64,000 bases of DNA from Seonamhaeicola sp. (GTDB lineage: Bacteria > Bacteroidota > Bacteroidia > Flavobacteriales > Flavobacteriaceae): assembly GCF_028281565.1 (NCBI RefSeq), contig NZ_JANQJQ010000009.1, forward strand, positions 62,001 through 126,000. The letters run 5' to 3'. A program made the position numbers and the translations under genes. Shown piece after piece: positions 8,938 through 18,592 of this stretch (position 1 is the first letter of the stretch; every line of letters starts with the position of its first letter). Below the pieces are notes generated by a model, which had not been told where the DNA came from, searched no databases, and saw only the letters and a list, made by a program, of their open reading frames with translations.

Positions 8938-8945
8938 TACGTTTG
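8938..8945 (+). promoter_or_regulatory. Bacteroidetes -7 box overlapping the 5' end of the holB frame
   Basis: TACGTTTG matches TAnnTTTG. It ends 4 bp before the ATG at 8950, implying a leaderless or very short-leader transcript, and argues against the upstream in-frame ATG at 8935. Confidence 0.4.
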
Positions 8946-8949
8946 TCCA

Positions 8950-10104
8950 ATGCTATTCTCTGAGATTTTAGGGCAGGAACACATTAAAAACCACCTCACC
9001 CAAAGTGTTGATAACGGTAGAATTCCACACGCACAACTTTTTGTTGGAAAAGAAGGCTGTGGCACCTTACCAATGGCTTTAGCCTATGCACAGTATCTTT
9101 TATGCAACTACGTTAACGGTGAAAATAACAGCGGTAATGAAGCTTGTAACCTGAAGTTTCAAAACCTGTCCCATCCCGATTTACATTTTGCATTTCCGGT
9201 AACAACCACGGATAAAGCTAAAAGTCACCCGGTTTCCAGTCATTACCTTGAAGAATGGCGTCAATTATTAAAAGAACAACCTTATGGGAACCTGTTTGAT
9301 TGGTATAAGCTACTTGGCGTTGATAACAAACAAGGTCAGATTGGCGTTGACGAAGCACAGGATATTGTAAAAGCATTATCCTTAAAATCGTATGAAGGCG
9401 GTTATAAAGTGATGATTATTTGGATGGCGGAAAAAATGAATATCGCCTGTGCCAATAAATTATTAAAGCTTATTGAGGAGCCACCAAATAAAACCATTTT
9501 TATTCTTATTGCTGAAGACGAAGAGCAAATAATAAATACTATTAGGTCACGCTGTCAAATTTTGCATTTTCCTCCTTTAGCCGAAGACGTGATAAAGCAA
9601 GCGCTTATCAAAAATTATAATTTAGATATGGCTGTTGCTACCAAAATTGCCCATCAATCAAACGGGAATTACAACAAAGCCTGTGATTTGGTTTATCAGG
9701 ATTCCGAAGATCTGCAGTTTGAAGAATGGTTCATTTTTTGGGTTCGAAGTGCTTTTAAAGCCAAAGGTAACAAAGCGGCTATTCACGATTTAATTTCCTG
9801 GAGTGAAAACATAGCCAAAACCGGGCGGGAAACACAAAAACAGTTCCTGAATTTTTGTTTGGATTTTTTCAGACAAGCCTTACTGCTTAACTATAATGCA
9901 ACCGATTTAGTTTTTCTGGAGCCAAAAACTGAAAAATTCAAACTGGAAAATTTTGCGCCTTTTATACACGGCAATAACATTATGGATATTAGTAATGAGT
10001 TGCAAGACGCCATTTATCATATTGAACGCAACGGAAATTCTAAAATTATCCTGACTGATCTATCTATTAAGCTTACGCGATTATTGCATAAAAAGGTTGA
10101 ATAG
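8950..10104 (+). CDS. holB: DNA polymerase III delta-prime subunit
   Basis: This is an AAA+ clamp-loader subunit. It begins MLFSEILGQEHIKNHL, the usual delta-prime/DnaX start. The Walker-A region is degenerate (VGKEGCGTLPMAL without the GK[S/T] signature), as in stator subunits that do not hydrolyse ATP. CANKLLKLIEEPPNKT and the sensor-1 region NTIRSRCQILHF (with the SRC arginine finger) are intact. It works with DnaX and HolA to load the sliding clamp. The start at 8950 was chosen because the -7 box lies between it and the in-frame ATG at 8935. Confidence 0.93.
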   Translation: MLFSEILGQEHIKNHLTQSVDNGRIPHAQLFVGKEGCGTLPMALAYAQYLLCNYVNGENNSGNEACNLKFQNLSHPDLHFAFPVTTTDKAKSHPVSSHYLEEWRQLLKEQPYGNLFDWYKLLGVDNKQGQIGVDEAQDIVKALSLKSYEGGYKVMIIWMAEKMNIACANKLLKLIEEPPNKTIFILIAEDEEQIINTIRSRCQILHFPPLAEDVIKQALIKNYNLDMAVATKIAHQSNGNYNKACDLVYQDSEDLQFEEWFIFWVRSAFKAKGNKAAIHDLISWSENIAKTGRETQKQFLNFCLDFFRQALLLNYNATDLVFLEPKTEKFKLENFAPFIHGNNIMDISNELQDAIYHIERNGNSKIILTDLSIKLTRLLHKKVE

Positions 10105-10186
10105 CTATTAAGTATTTTAGAGGTTCCATTCTTAAAAACATCCTTTTTAATAAATCTAAGCTATTTAGCTCTTTGTGCCAGACCTT

Positions 10187-11809
10187 TTAAAGATTAGCAA
10201 TATAATTTTCAAGCTTTGCGGAGCGGTCTAACCCAATCTTTTTTCTAATACGCGACCTTGAAATGTGCACACTGTGAGGTTCTATATTTAAGATTCTTGC
10301 CATTTCTTTGGTACCAAAATTCAATTTAATTAAAGCACAGTGCTTACGTTCGGTCACACTTAAATCAGGGTGTTGATCTTTAAGCTTTTCGTAAAATTGA
10401 CTGTTAACCTCTGTAAATCGTAAATTAAAAGAATCCCATAGATCTTTAGAGCCTTTTGTGTACTTATAACTCATAGCTTTATATGACGAAGGAGATTCCT
10501 CCTTAAGGACTTGTAAAAGTTCGTCTATATCCTTTTCCTTATCGATTAATTGCAAAGCGTAAGAGGTGAGTTCTTTACTTTTAGATTCTATTTGAGCTTT
10601 GCTCTGTTCCTCTTTCACTTTGGCTTGTAACTCGGTTTCTTTTTTATCAAGTAAGGTACGTTTTAACTTCAAACGCATACGGTAAACCACTGAAAGTGCG
10701 ACTATCAAAAAAACCGTTAGCCCCAATATTATTTTTAAGCGAAATTGAACCAACTCATTTTCTGCAATTAGCAATTCCTGTTCAGCTAATTGCTCGTTTT
10801 TTTGTGATAGTGATTTTAAATAACCATCCTTGATTTCAAAAAGTTCACCGTTAGTTATATTTCTAAGTTGTAACATACTATCGGCAACCTTCCTGGACTG
10901 TTCCAAATAGTTGTACGCCCTGACATACTGCTGTTTTTTATTATAAACCTGAGATAATTTACGAAGAATATCAGGCATTAAATCGCTTCTGTAATTTTTC
11001 GCTCTAATCAATCTAAGCCCTTTATTATAATAGAAAGCGGCACTATCCAGTTCATTAGTTGCCGTTTTGAGCTCCCCTAAATACATACTGATGTTGGTCC
11101 TGTAATGAACCGGTTTATTATCGGTGTTTTTACTTGCCGAATGCAAAAGTCTTTCCGCCTCGTTAAGGACTCCCAATCGCAGCATGATATACCCACGCTC
11201 AGCATCAATAAAAGGCATTTCAACCTGTTTATTTTCTACCACCGTTTCGTTAACCAAACAAGAGTCTAAATGTTTAAGGGCAATTTTGTAGTTTTCCAAT
11301 TTACGCTCTTTAACGGCCAAATTCATATAACTGGCAATTAATTGATCTACATCTTCCTCATTTTCAAAATATATATCCTTGGAAATACCAAGCGCTTCAT
11401 TAAAATGATAAAATACTTCATCATTCATACTAAAAATGTCATAAAGCCTTCCTAGTCTAATGTGTAATTTAGCCGTTTCTTCATTGAGCTCAGCATTTTT
11501 TGATAAATAAAGCCCTTCCCAGGAATGATCAAAAGATAAACTATACTTCCCCTTTAAAAGTTGGATCTCTGCCATATTCATAAGGCATTTTACAACTAAT
11601 GATGTATCTTTCTGTTGACTAAAATAATTATGACTTTTCTTTAAAACCCCATAAGACCTATTGGGGTATAACTTATGTTGTTTAATAGCTCGATCTAACT
11701 GGTTTGTATAATATGAAGTTGAGTCAGGTATAACCTGAATAACAGATGCATGTGAGAAACCATATGCAAATAAAAAAATTACTATTATTCTTAATAATCT
11801 ATTTAGCAA
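10187..11809 (-). CDS. TPR-containing membrane transcriptional regulator with LuxR-type HTH
   Basis: The order is: signal peptide (about 1-21), TPR-like helical repeats (about 30-330, e.g. ELDSAAFYYNKGLRLI), one membrane helix (ILGLTVFLIVALSVVY, about 355-377), a coiled coil, and a C-terminal HTH with LSVTERKHCALIKLNFGTKE and SVHISRSRIRKKIGL. This architecture is common in Bacteroidota and links periplasmic sensing to cytoplasmic DNA binding. The only start that keeps the signal peptide is a TTG at 11809. It is divergent from the sulfatase/GH117 pair with 140-170 bp between, so it may control that locus; this is inference. Confidence 0.85.
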   Translation of the reverse strand: MLNRLLRIIVIFLFAYGFSHASVIQVIPDSTSYYTNQLDRAIKQHKLYPNRSYGVLKKSHNYFSQQKDTSLVVKCLMNMAEIQLLKGKYSLSFDHSWEGLYLSKNAELNEETAKLHIRLGRLYDIFSMNDEVFYHFNEALGISKDIYFENEEDVDQLIASYMNLAVKERKLENYKIALKHLDSCLVNETVVENKQVEMPFIDAERGYIMLRLGVLNEAERLLHSASKNTDNKPVHYRTNISMYLGELKTATNELDSAAFYYNKGLRLIRAKNYRSDLMPDILRKLSQVYNKKQQYVRAYNYLEQSRKVADSMLQLRNITNGELFEIKDGYLKSLSQKNEQLAEQELLIAENELVQFRLKIILGLTVFLIVALSVVYRMRLKLKRTLLDKKETELQAKVKEEQSKAQIESKSKELTSYALQLIDKEKDIDELLQVLKEESPSSYKAMSYKYTKGSKDLWDSFNLRFTEVNSQFYEKLKDQHPDLSVTERKHCALIKLNFGTKEMARILNIEPHSVHISRSRIRKKIGLDRSAKLENYIANL

Positions 11810-11840
11810 TAGTTTAGTGTCTTTAGTTTTAACCGGTTTA

Positions 11841-11848
11841 CAAAACTA
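11841..11848 (-). promoter_or_regulatory. Bacteroidetes -7 box for the TPR regulator
   Basis: On the minus strand it reads TAGTTTTG, 31 bp upstream of the TTG start at 11809, which supports that start. Confidence 0.4.
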
Positions 11849-11920
11849 TTTAATTCCTTTCAGTATAAGAAGCAATATATCAAAAATTAGTCTTTATATA
11901 ATTTTTGTATAGTGACACCG

Positions 11921-11952
11921 TTTGATGGCATATTCCCATTTCAGTAACTTTG
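11921..11952 (+). promoter_or_regulatory. Bacteroidetes -33/-7 promoter for the sulfatase gene
   Basis: TTTG at 11921-11924 and TAACTTTG at 11945-11952 are separated by 20 bp, matching the Bacteroidetes sigma consensus (TTTG, about 19-21 bp, TAnnTTTG). This is the most complete promoter I see in the window. Confidence 0.6.
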
Positions 11953-11976
11953 AAAAGTTCTAAACTAAGCTATAAG

Positions 11977-13755
11977 ATGCTCAAATATTCTTTGTTAATC
12001 CTTGCGTTTTCATGTTTTTTAAGTCATTCTATTAACGCTCAAAAACAGGATAGACCCAACGTCATCCTGATCCTTACAGACGATCAGGGTATTGGTGATA
12101 TTGGTTGTCACGGCAATCCGTGGATACAGACGCCTCACCTGGATAAGTTTTATAAACAATCTGTTAGGATGACTGATTTTCATGTAAGTTCGGTTTGTAC
12201 ACCAACCCGAAGTGCGATAATGACAGGGCGTTATCCAATTAACAACGGTGCCTGGGCAACATACAAAGGCAGGGATGCCCTGTCTGGTGATGCCATGACT
12301 ATGGCGGATATTTTTAAGGCGAATGGCTATGTGACCGGAATGTTTGGAAAGTGGCATTTAGGCGATAATTATCCTGTAAGGCCTACAGATAGTGGATTTG
12401 ATGTGGCCATTCACCATAAATCAGGTGGTGTAGGTGAACTGTCCGATTATTGGGGAAACACCTATTTTGATGATATTTATTTTGTAAATAATAAACCTCA
12501 ACAATTCAAAGGTTACTGCACCGATATTTGGTTTGAAGAAACCATGAAGTTTATTGAGGCCAACAAAAACAAACCATTTTTTGTATATCTACCCACAAAT
12601 GCGCCTCACGGTCCTCATTATGTAGAAGAAAAATATGCCAACCCATACAAACCATTGGTTGGAACCGAGATCATGAATGCCGAATTCTACGGAATGATCA
12701 CCAACATTGATCAAAACTTCGGGAAACTGGAAGCCTATCTGAAAAAATCGAAATTGGCTGATAACACGATCGTAATATTCATGACAGATAATGGGACGCA
12801 TCATGGTTATAGCGCCGATGGCAAATTAGGTCACAACCACGGGTTTAGAGGAAGGAAAGGTGGTAAACAGGAAGGTAGTCATCGTGTGCCGTTTTTTATC
12901 CGTTGGAAAGATGGTAAAATTTCGGGAGGCAAGGACATTCATGTGGAAACCGCCCATGTAGACCTGATCCCTACTTTAACTTCGCTTTGCGGAATCGATA
13001 TTCCGAAGACAAAAAAATTAGACGGAATTGATTTTTCGGGCTTGCTGACTAGAAAACAAAGAAAACTTGAAGACAGGACCATATTCGTACATAACCGTCA
13101 GGATTGGCGGCCGCCAACCGATATTGATAAAACCTGTATCATTAAAGACAACTGGCGCCTTATTGATGGTAAGGAGTTATACGATATAGAGAAAGACCGT
13201 ATGCAACAAAATGACCTGTCTGCACAATTCCCTGAGGTTGTAAAAGAATTATTGGTGTACAATACACAATTTTTAAAAATCACCAAAACCAATCCGGAAT
13301 ACTATGAATTACCGGTGAGTATAGCAGGCAATGAAAAGCAAAAAGAAATCACCTTAACCATTCAACACGCCATTGGAGAAAGTGCCGGTATTTGGAAAGC
13401 AGAACATGTTGCTGTAGGAAAGAAAAGCTTGAACAACACCCACGCCATTGAAATTGAAAAAGAAGGGCTTTACCAAATTGAATGTAGACGGTGGCCTAAA
13501 GAATGCCCTGGTACCATTTGGGGAATTCCTGAGAAAAACCCAAAAAACTTCTACACTTATGAGACAATCAAACCTCAAAAAGTGCGGATAAGCATAGCCA
13601 ATCAAATCCATGAAAAGGCTATTAAAAATGAAGATGAAGCTGTTGTTTTTACTGTAAATCTTCCTAAAGGGAAAACCTTGTTGGTAAATGATTTTATTAA
13701 TGGTAAAGAGACGTACGGGGTTTACTATACTTATATCAAACCTGTTTTAAACTAA
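11977..13755 (+). CDS. Type I (formylglycine) sulfatase, secreted
   Basis: After a signal peptide (1-22, ending SINAQ) comes the alkaline-phosphatase-like sulfatase fold. NVILILTDDQG supplies metal-binding Asp; VCTPTRSAIMTGRYP is the C-x-P-x-R motif whose Cys (C74) must be oxidised to formylglycine; FGKWHLGD and MTDNGTHHG are further active-site segments. It should remove sulfate esters from a polysaccharide outside the cytoplasm and needs a maturase that is not in this window. The ATG at 11977 was chosen because an upstream in-frame TTG (11950) lies inside the -7 box. The GH117-like gene follows after 23 bp. Confidence 0.93.
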   Translation: MLKYSLLILAFSCFLSHSINAQKQDRPNVILILTDDQGIGDIGCHGNPWIQTPHLDKFYKQSVRMTDFHVSSVCTPTRSAIMTGRYPINNGAWATYKGRDALSGDAMTMADIFKANGYVTGMFGKWHLGDNYPVRPTDSGFDVAIHHKSGGVGELSDYWGNTYFDDIYFVNNKPQQFKGYCTDIWFEETMKFIEANKNKPFFVYLPTNAPHGPHYVEEKYANPYKPLVGTEIMNAEFYGMITNIDQNFGKLEAYLKKSKLADNTIVIFMTDNGTHHGYSADGKLGHNHGFRGRKGGKQEGSHRVPFFIRWKDGKISGGKDIHVETAHVDLIPTLTSLCGIDIPKTKKLDGIDFSGLLTRKQRKLEDRTIFVHNRQDWRPPTDIDKTCIIKDNWRLIDGKELYDIEKDRMQQNDLSAQFPEVVKELLVYNTQFLKITKTNPEYYELPVSIAGNEKQKEITLTIQHAIGESAGIWKAEHVAVGKKSLNNTHAIEIEKEGLYQIECRRWPKECPGTIWGIPEKNPKNFYTYETIKPQKVRISIANQIHEKAIKNEDEAVVFTVNLPKGKTLLVNDFINGKETYGVYYTYIKPVLN

Positions 13756-13778
13756 AGAAAACGCTTTTAAAACTATAT

Positions 13779-15062
13779 ATGAAACTCGCTATTTACTTAA
13801 TAACTGTACTAGTGCTTTTGGCTTGTAAGCAAAAATCCTCTGAAGAAATAATTCAAACAAAGGAACAAGGAGGTTTCCCATTTGTTCTTCCAGATGAAAA
13901 ACCTAACCGACAAATGAGTGCCGCTATGGAACGCATTTATACAGATTATGCAGCGCCTCAGCCACAAAACAATGAGCTTTTCAGTCAGTTTAAATACACA
14001 GAACTAAAAGGGTTTGATTATAACAATTTTGATGGTACTATCTCACGTAGAGATCCGTCAAAAGTGTTATTTCACAATGGAAAATACTATATCTGGTATA
14101 CCTACAGAAACACGCCAACACCTCCACAAGGCGCCAAAAAAAGTAATGATACCATTCCGTCTTCGGATTGGGATTTAGCCGATATCTGGTATGCCACCTC
14201 AACCGATGGCTTTAATTGGGAAGAACAGGGAGTTGCCATAAAACGTCCGAAAAAACCAATAGTAGGCTGGCGCTCGGTAACGACTACCGATATTTTAGAA
14301 TGGGAAGGTAAATTCTATTTGTATTACCAAGGGTTTATGGAAGCCAGTGGTAAACGTGGAGACGATTGTCCGGTAGCAGTATCTTATGCCGATTCTCCTG
14401 AAGGCCCCTGGACACCGTACAACAAAATTGTGATTCCTAACGGAGCAGAAGGCGAATGGGACCAATATTCCATTCATGACCCATATCCACTTGTTCATGA
14501 TGGTAAAGTTTATATTTATTATAAATCAGATTTTGGAGAAAGACCGGATTTGGTTAGAATGCAAGGTCTGGCCATTGCGGATAACCCACTAGGACCGTTT
14601 AAAAAACATCCTTTGAACCCATTGATCACATCAGGCCATGAAACCTCTTTATTTCCTTTTAAAGAAGGTGTAGCGGCTTTAGTTTACAAAGACGGACCGG
14701 AACATAATACTATTCAGTATGCAAAAGACTGGGTGAATTTTGAAATTGCTTCTATCACAGAATTGATGCCTTATGCCGCGGCGCCTTATGTGCCGGATGC
14801 CTTTACAAATACTACCGACGGCCGCGGTATTACCTGGGGAACAGCTCATTTTATTAATGCGAATAGTAACTGGAGTAAATTCTGCTCCAAACTTGTACGA
14901 TTTGATTGTGATTTAAGCTTAGATGTGCACGACCCGGAAATGAAAGAACACCGTGTGGTTCATAAACCGGATGTTTATTATCGTCAAGGTTTAAGCAAGG
15001 AACAAAAGGAGCGTATTGCAAAGGAAAATGAAGCTTTAATTGGGAATTCAAACAATGAATAA
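13779..15062 (+). CDS. GH117-like glycoside hydrolase, lipoprotein
   Basis: The lipoprotein signal ends in VLLAC (Cys16). The body is a five-bladed beta-propeller-type sequence with repeated GKYYIWYTY / GKFYLYYQG / GKVYIYYKS strands. RRDPS (D92), HDPYP (H233-D234) and GHETS (H287) fall where the catalytic Asp, Asp and His of GH117 enzymes (alpha-1,3-anhydro-L-galactosidases) are known, with similar spacing. I therefore assign GH117, acting on red-algal galactans or a related sugar; other subclades have unknown substrates. It shares a transcript with the sulfatase. GH43-like specificity is the alternative. Confidence 0.75.
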   Translation: MKLAIYLITVLVLLACKQKSSEEIIQTKEQGGFPFVLPDEKPNRQMSAAMERIYTDYAAPQPQNNELFSQFKYTELKGFDYNNFDGTISRRDPSKVLFHNGKYYIWYTYRNTPTPPQGAKKSNDTIPSSDWDLADIWYATSTDGFNWEEQGVAIKRPKKPIVGWRSVTTTDILEWEGKFYLYYQGFMEASGKRGDDCPVAVSYADSPEGPWTPYNKIVIPNGAEGEWDQYSIHDPYPLVHDGKVYIYYKSDFGERPDLVRMQGLAIADNPLGPFKKHPLNPLITSGHETSLFPFKEGVAALVYKDGPEHNTIQYAKDWVNFEIASITELMPYAAAPYVPDAFTNTTDGRGITWGTAHFINANSNWSKFCSKLVRFDCDLSLDVHDPEMKEHRVVHKPDVYYRQGLSKEQKERIAKENEALIGNSNNE

Positions 15063-15193
15063 CCATTTATCATTTTAGGTGAGTTACTCATTGGTAATCT
15101 CAAATATGCTGCTCATATAATATTAGTTTCAATATGAAAACAAAGACTAATATTTAAAGGGTATGGCTTTATTATTTTTTAACGGTTTATTAT

Positions 15194-18178
15194 TTATTCG
15201 GTTTTATCTACCTCGACTTTTGGAGCTTTAAAAACAATTTGAGCACTTGCGGAAAGGGAAGAGTTTGGCACAGCCTGATTGCCATCATCCAGATAAGATG
15301 CCATTAACACATATTTTCCACTGCTATTATCCTTAAGATGATCCTTAAACTCAACTATACCGGATAGTGGCAATAGTTGTTCATTATGGTTCTCATCCGC
15401 GTTTAAGGATAGGATATAATCAATAATTTTTCCTATTTCCTCAATTTCAAGTTGTGGATGGGCAGACATCGGGGATTCTCCCCATACTCCTGAGCCTCCT
15501 TTAACAACCCTGTCAATAAGGTAATCCTTATCTTCTTTAGTATACCTTTGAGCAATCTCGGTGTAGCTAGGACCATTTACTTTTTCCGTGGCAGCATGAC
15601 ATGCTTTACAATCGGTTTCATCTATGATTTTCTTTCCTTCGGGAACCACATTTTGTTGATGTCCCAAAGTGGCTTTTATCATGTCTTCCCCTTCCGGAAT
15701 GTAACTGAATGTTACTTTGACCTTGTCTGAAGCAATAGACCCGCTTTCGGAATCACCATCTTCCGTATCAGTAACCACAACTTTGTAGGCCACTTTTTTA
15801 TCACCGGTGTATATAGAATCCTTGGGTTGGGTCCGGATCTCAAGCTTAGGAGCATCATTTCCGACCAATAATTTGGTATCAGCTATCCCCGTGTTTCCCA
15901 ATTCATCGGTAACCTTAAGCTGAATTGTATAGGCGCCGGCTTTTGTAAATGTGTATTCAAGGTCAGCCTCTGTAGATTTTACATTGGAATCATCGGCAAA
16001 GGACCATTCATATTTTAATTTATCACCATCATAGTCTATGGATGATGCGCCTGAGAATCTTACCGTAAGAGGAAGGGCGCCAATTTCCTTATCAGAAATT
16101 ATTTTGGCAATCGGGTTCCGATTCCCGGCTATATAGGATATTTTACTCAAACGGGCATCCAGATTCCTGGTATTCCATTTTTGTCCGTACTCCAGCATAT
16201 ACATGTTCCCGTCAGAGCCAAAGATCATATCCATAGGATGGGAAAATTCGGTATTGGGCATAAAGGGCTCCGCTTTTACATAGTTTTGATCTTGATCCAA
16301 AGTGACTATATAAATCCAATCCCGCATCCATTCATACACAAAAAGTTTATTTTCAAAATACTCAGGGAACACACCTTCCCGAACATTGGGGAATTCCGAG
16401 GAATGGAAGACCATTCCTGCCATAGGATTTACACCACCTTCACCCAGCCACGGAAATGCTTCAGAGCGGTCATAAGAGTACCAAATAAACGACTCCCGGG
16501 CAGGAGGTAGTTCTTTAAGTCCGGTATTGTTAGGTGAATCATTGATCAAATGATCAGGATTAAATTTTGGCCCTGATTGTTTCTTTGCAAAGTCATAATC
16601 ATTGTATTGCTGATTGTTTCCTCTCGTATAGGGCCATCCCCAAAACCCGGCTTTTCTGGCCTGATTAAATTCTCCCATACCTTTTGGGCCACGGTCTGAG
16701 TTGTCATTTCCGGAATCCGGGCCTACATCTCCCCAATACACAAATCCTGTTTTGGGATCGATTGAAAACCTAAAGGGGTTACGGCATCCCATTACATAAA
16801 TTTCGGGCCTGGTATCAGGAGTTCCTACGGGAAAGAGATTGCCATCGGGAATAGAATAGGTACCGTCATCTTCAGGTGTTATCCGGAGGATTTTTCCTCT
16901 TAGATCATTTGTGTTGGCAGCAGATCTTTGGGCGTCCCAGAGTTCTCGGCCCTCTTGTTCATCAATAGGTGCAAATCCCTGAGACTCAAAAGGGTTGGTA
17001 TTGTCACCTATGGCGATAAACAAATTACCTTGGGGCCCAAACTCCAAAGCACCGCCACTATGGCAACACTCTCGAAGTACCGGGATCTTAATTAATATTT
17101 TTTCCGAATCCAGGTCCAACTTATCATCTTTAAGGGTAAACCTGGATATACGTTGTTCCCGCTTGTCAGAAGCTGAATAAAAAAGATAAATCCAATGATT
17201 CTTTTCATAATCTGGATCTACTGCCAATCCAAGAAGTCCATCCTCGTTCCCGTAAAATAAATCCAATTTGGAAATTTCCCTAGTATTGGAAGTTTTAAAA
17301 TCATAGAGTTTGAGACGCCCCCTTCTTTCAATAAATAAAATCCCTTTTCCGGGTAATTCGGCCAACTCCATGGGTTCATCCAGATTAAAATCCAGGACGT
17401 TTTTAATAAACCTGTTTTCCGGGGGTACCCGGTGAGATTTTGCCATTGTGTAGTCTAGCAAGCCATCTCCCATGGCATACTGCAAACCCGCCAAAAGGTG
17501 ATTTAGGAACGTCGAATCCGTATAGGTGTCATTTGTATGTCCCATAGCTGTATAAAATGACCTGCCACCATCAAACTCATGATACCATGAGATCGGGTGG
17601 TGCTCACCATTCTCACCTCCGTTATAGGAACTTTCATCTATTTCTATCAATACCTTAATGTCTGGATTGATACTTTTGAAGTTATACCATTCATCTTCTT
17701 TTAACCAAACACTATCCAGTTTTTCGGTACTCATATGACCTTTATCCACAATGCGAAGTTTAGCAGATTGAACTGCCGGATGCCCATTGAAATACGCACC
17801 AACCAACTTATTATACCAGGGCCAATCATGTTCTGTATCAGTAGCTGCATGTACCCCAACAAATCCACCTCCTGCCTGGATGTAGCGCTCAAAATCCGCC
17901 TGCTGAACGGCATCTAAAATATCACCTGAGGTATTAAGAAAAACAACGGCATCATAATTTTTTAATGAATCTTCAACCATATAGGCCATATTTTCTGTAG
18001 CCTTTACCTTAAAATCGTTTTCTATTCCCAATTTCTTTAAGGCTGCTATTCCAGGCTTTATGGATTCGTGTCTAAAACCGGCTGTTTTACTCAGCACTAA
18101 TATTTCTTTTTCTTTTTTTCCACAGGAAATTGCGGTTATGAGCACAAGAAGTACTCCCAAATACCTTGTTACATTCAT
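15194..18178 (-). CDS. Large lipoprotein: ThuA domain, PQQ-type sugar dehydrogenase, PKD domain, cytochrome c
   Basis: From the ATG at 18178 the product (994 aa) starts with a lipoprotein signal (ITAISC, Cys19). A ThuA-like domain (about 24-235, GGGFVGVHAATD, FNGHP) follows, then a glucose/sorbosone-dehydrogenase beta-propeller (about 255-650; CCHSGGALEFGPQGNLFIAIGD is its hallmark region), a PKD domain (about 665-770), and a c-type haem domain with CKACH (Cys857, Cys860, His861) and a likely axial Met904. It probably oxidises a sugar in the periplasm and passes electrons to the haem. A longer frame upstream to 18289 would bury the signal peptide. It is convergent with the GH117 gene. Confidence 0.88.
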   Translation of the reverse strand: MNVTRYLGVLLVLITAISCGKKEKEILVLSKTAGFRHESIKPGIAALKKLGIENDFKVKATENMAYMVEDSLKNYDAVVFLNTSGDILDAVQQADFERYIQAGGGFVGVHAATDTEHDWPWYNKLVGAYFNGHPAVQSAKLRIVDKGHMSTEKLDSVWLKEDEWYNFKSINPDIKVLIEIDESSYNGGENGEHHPISWYHEFDGGRSFYTAMGHTNDTYTDSTFLNHLLAGLQYAMGDGLLDYTMAKSHRVPPENRFIKNVLDFNLDEPMELAELPGKGILFIERRGRLKLYDFKTSNTREISKLDLFYGNEDGLLGLAVDPDYEKNHWIYLFYSASDKREQRISRFTLKDDKLDLDSEKILIKIPVLRECCHSGGALEFGPQGNLFIAIGDNTNPFESQGFAPIDEQEGRELWDAQRSAANTNDLRGKILRITPEDDGTYSIPDGNLFPVGTPDTRPEIYVMGCRNPFRFSIDPKTGFVYWGDVGPDSGNDNSDRGPKGMGEFNQARKAGFWGWPYTRGNNQQYNDYDFAKKQSGPKFNPDHLINDSPNNTGLKELPPARESFIWYSYDRSEAFPWLGEGGVNPMAGMVFHSSEFPNVREGVFPEYFENKLFVYEWMRDWIYIVTLDQDQNYVKAEPFMPNTEFSHPMDMIFGSDGNMYMLEYGQKWNTRNLDARLSKISYIAGNRNPIAKIISDKEIGALPLTVRFSGASSIDYDGDKLKYEWSFADDSNVKSTEADLEYTFTKAGAYTIQLKVTDELGNTGIADTKLLVGNDAPKLEIRTQPKDSIYTGDKKVAYKVVVTDTEDGDSESGSIASDKVKVTFSYIPEGEDMIKATLGHQQNVVPEGKKIIDETDCKACHAATEKVNGPSYTEIAQRYTKEDKDYLIDRVVKGGSGVWGESPMSAHPQLEIEEIGKIIDYILSLNADENHNEQLLPLSGIVEFKDHLKDNSSGKYVLMASYLDDGNQAVPNSSLSASAQIVFKAPKVEVDKTE

Positions 18179-18592
18179 ACTGTTAACATTCAGAATTTGA
18201 TTAGCTCTTTTAACTAAACAGATTATCCAAAATTTAATTGCATCGTTCAATAGACATTTTTTTAGCAATAATGCGTTCAAGTACGCCATGGTTATTCAAG
18301 CATCTTATCCTTAGGTATTATATTAGTACCCGAAGCGGCTATCAAGGATTTTCTAACAAAGCGCCTTCAATCAGTGATTTCTTTTTTTGCCGTACATCTA
18401 AATTTCCTTCAATTCATTGACTTTAAAGCACAAATAAATACGCTTAAGCATAAAAAAAGGGGTATTAAACAGGGTAATGCATTTAAAAAATCTATTTTTT
18501 CAAAAGAAACTTGATCGATTTTCATACAGAATTTTCATTTGTAAAACTTCCACTAATAAAAATTCATACATTTAAAACACTAAATATATACT
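18179..18592. other. 414-bp divergent intergenic region
   Basis: It separates the leftward ThuA-dehydrogenase gene from the rightward lipid kinase gene. It is AT-rich and must hold both promoters, but I found no exact TAnnTTTG match in a sensible place; TATACTTTG just before the kinase start is one base off. No coding frame or RNA structure was recognised. Confidence 0.4.

Noticed and set aside
15119-15154. Inverted repeat AATATTAGT / ACTAATATT between convergent genes as a terminator
   Set aside because: The loop is long, the stem is A/T-only and there is no clear U-tract, so support is too weak.
16181-16510. 109-codon plus-strand open frame inside the dehydrogenase gene
   Set aside because: It lies fully antisense to a well-supported multidomain gene and has no start signals or recognisable motif.
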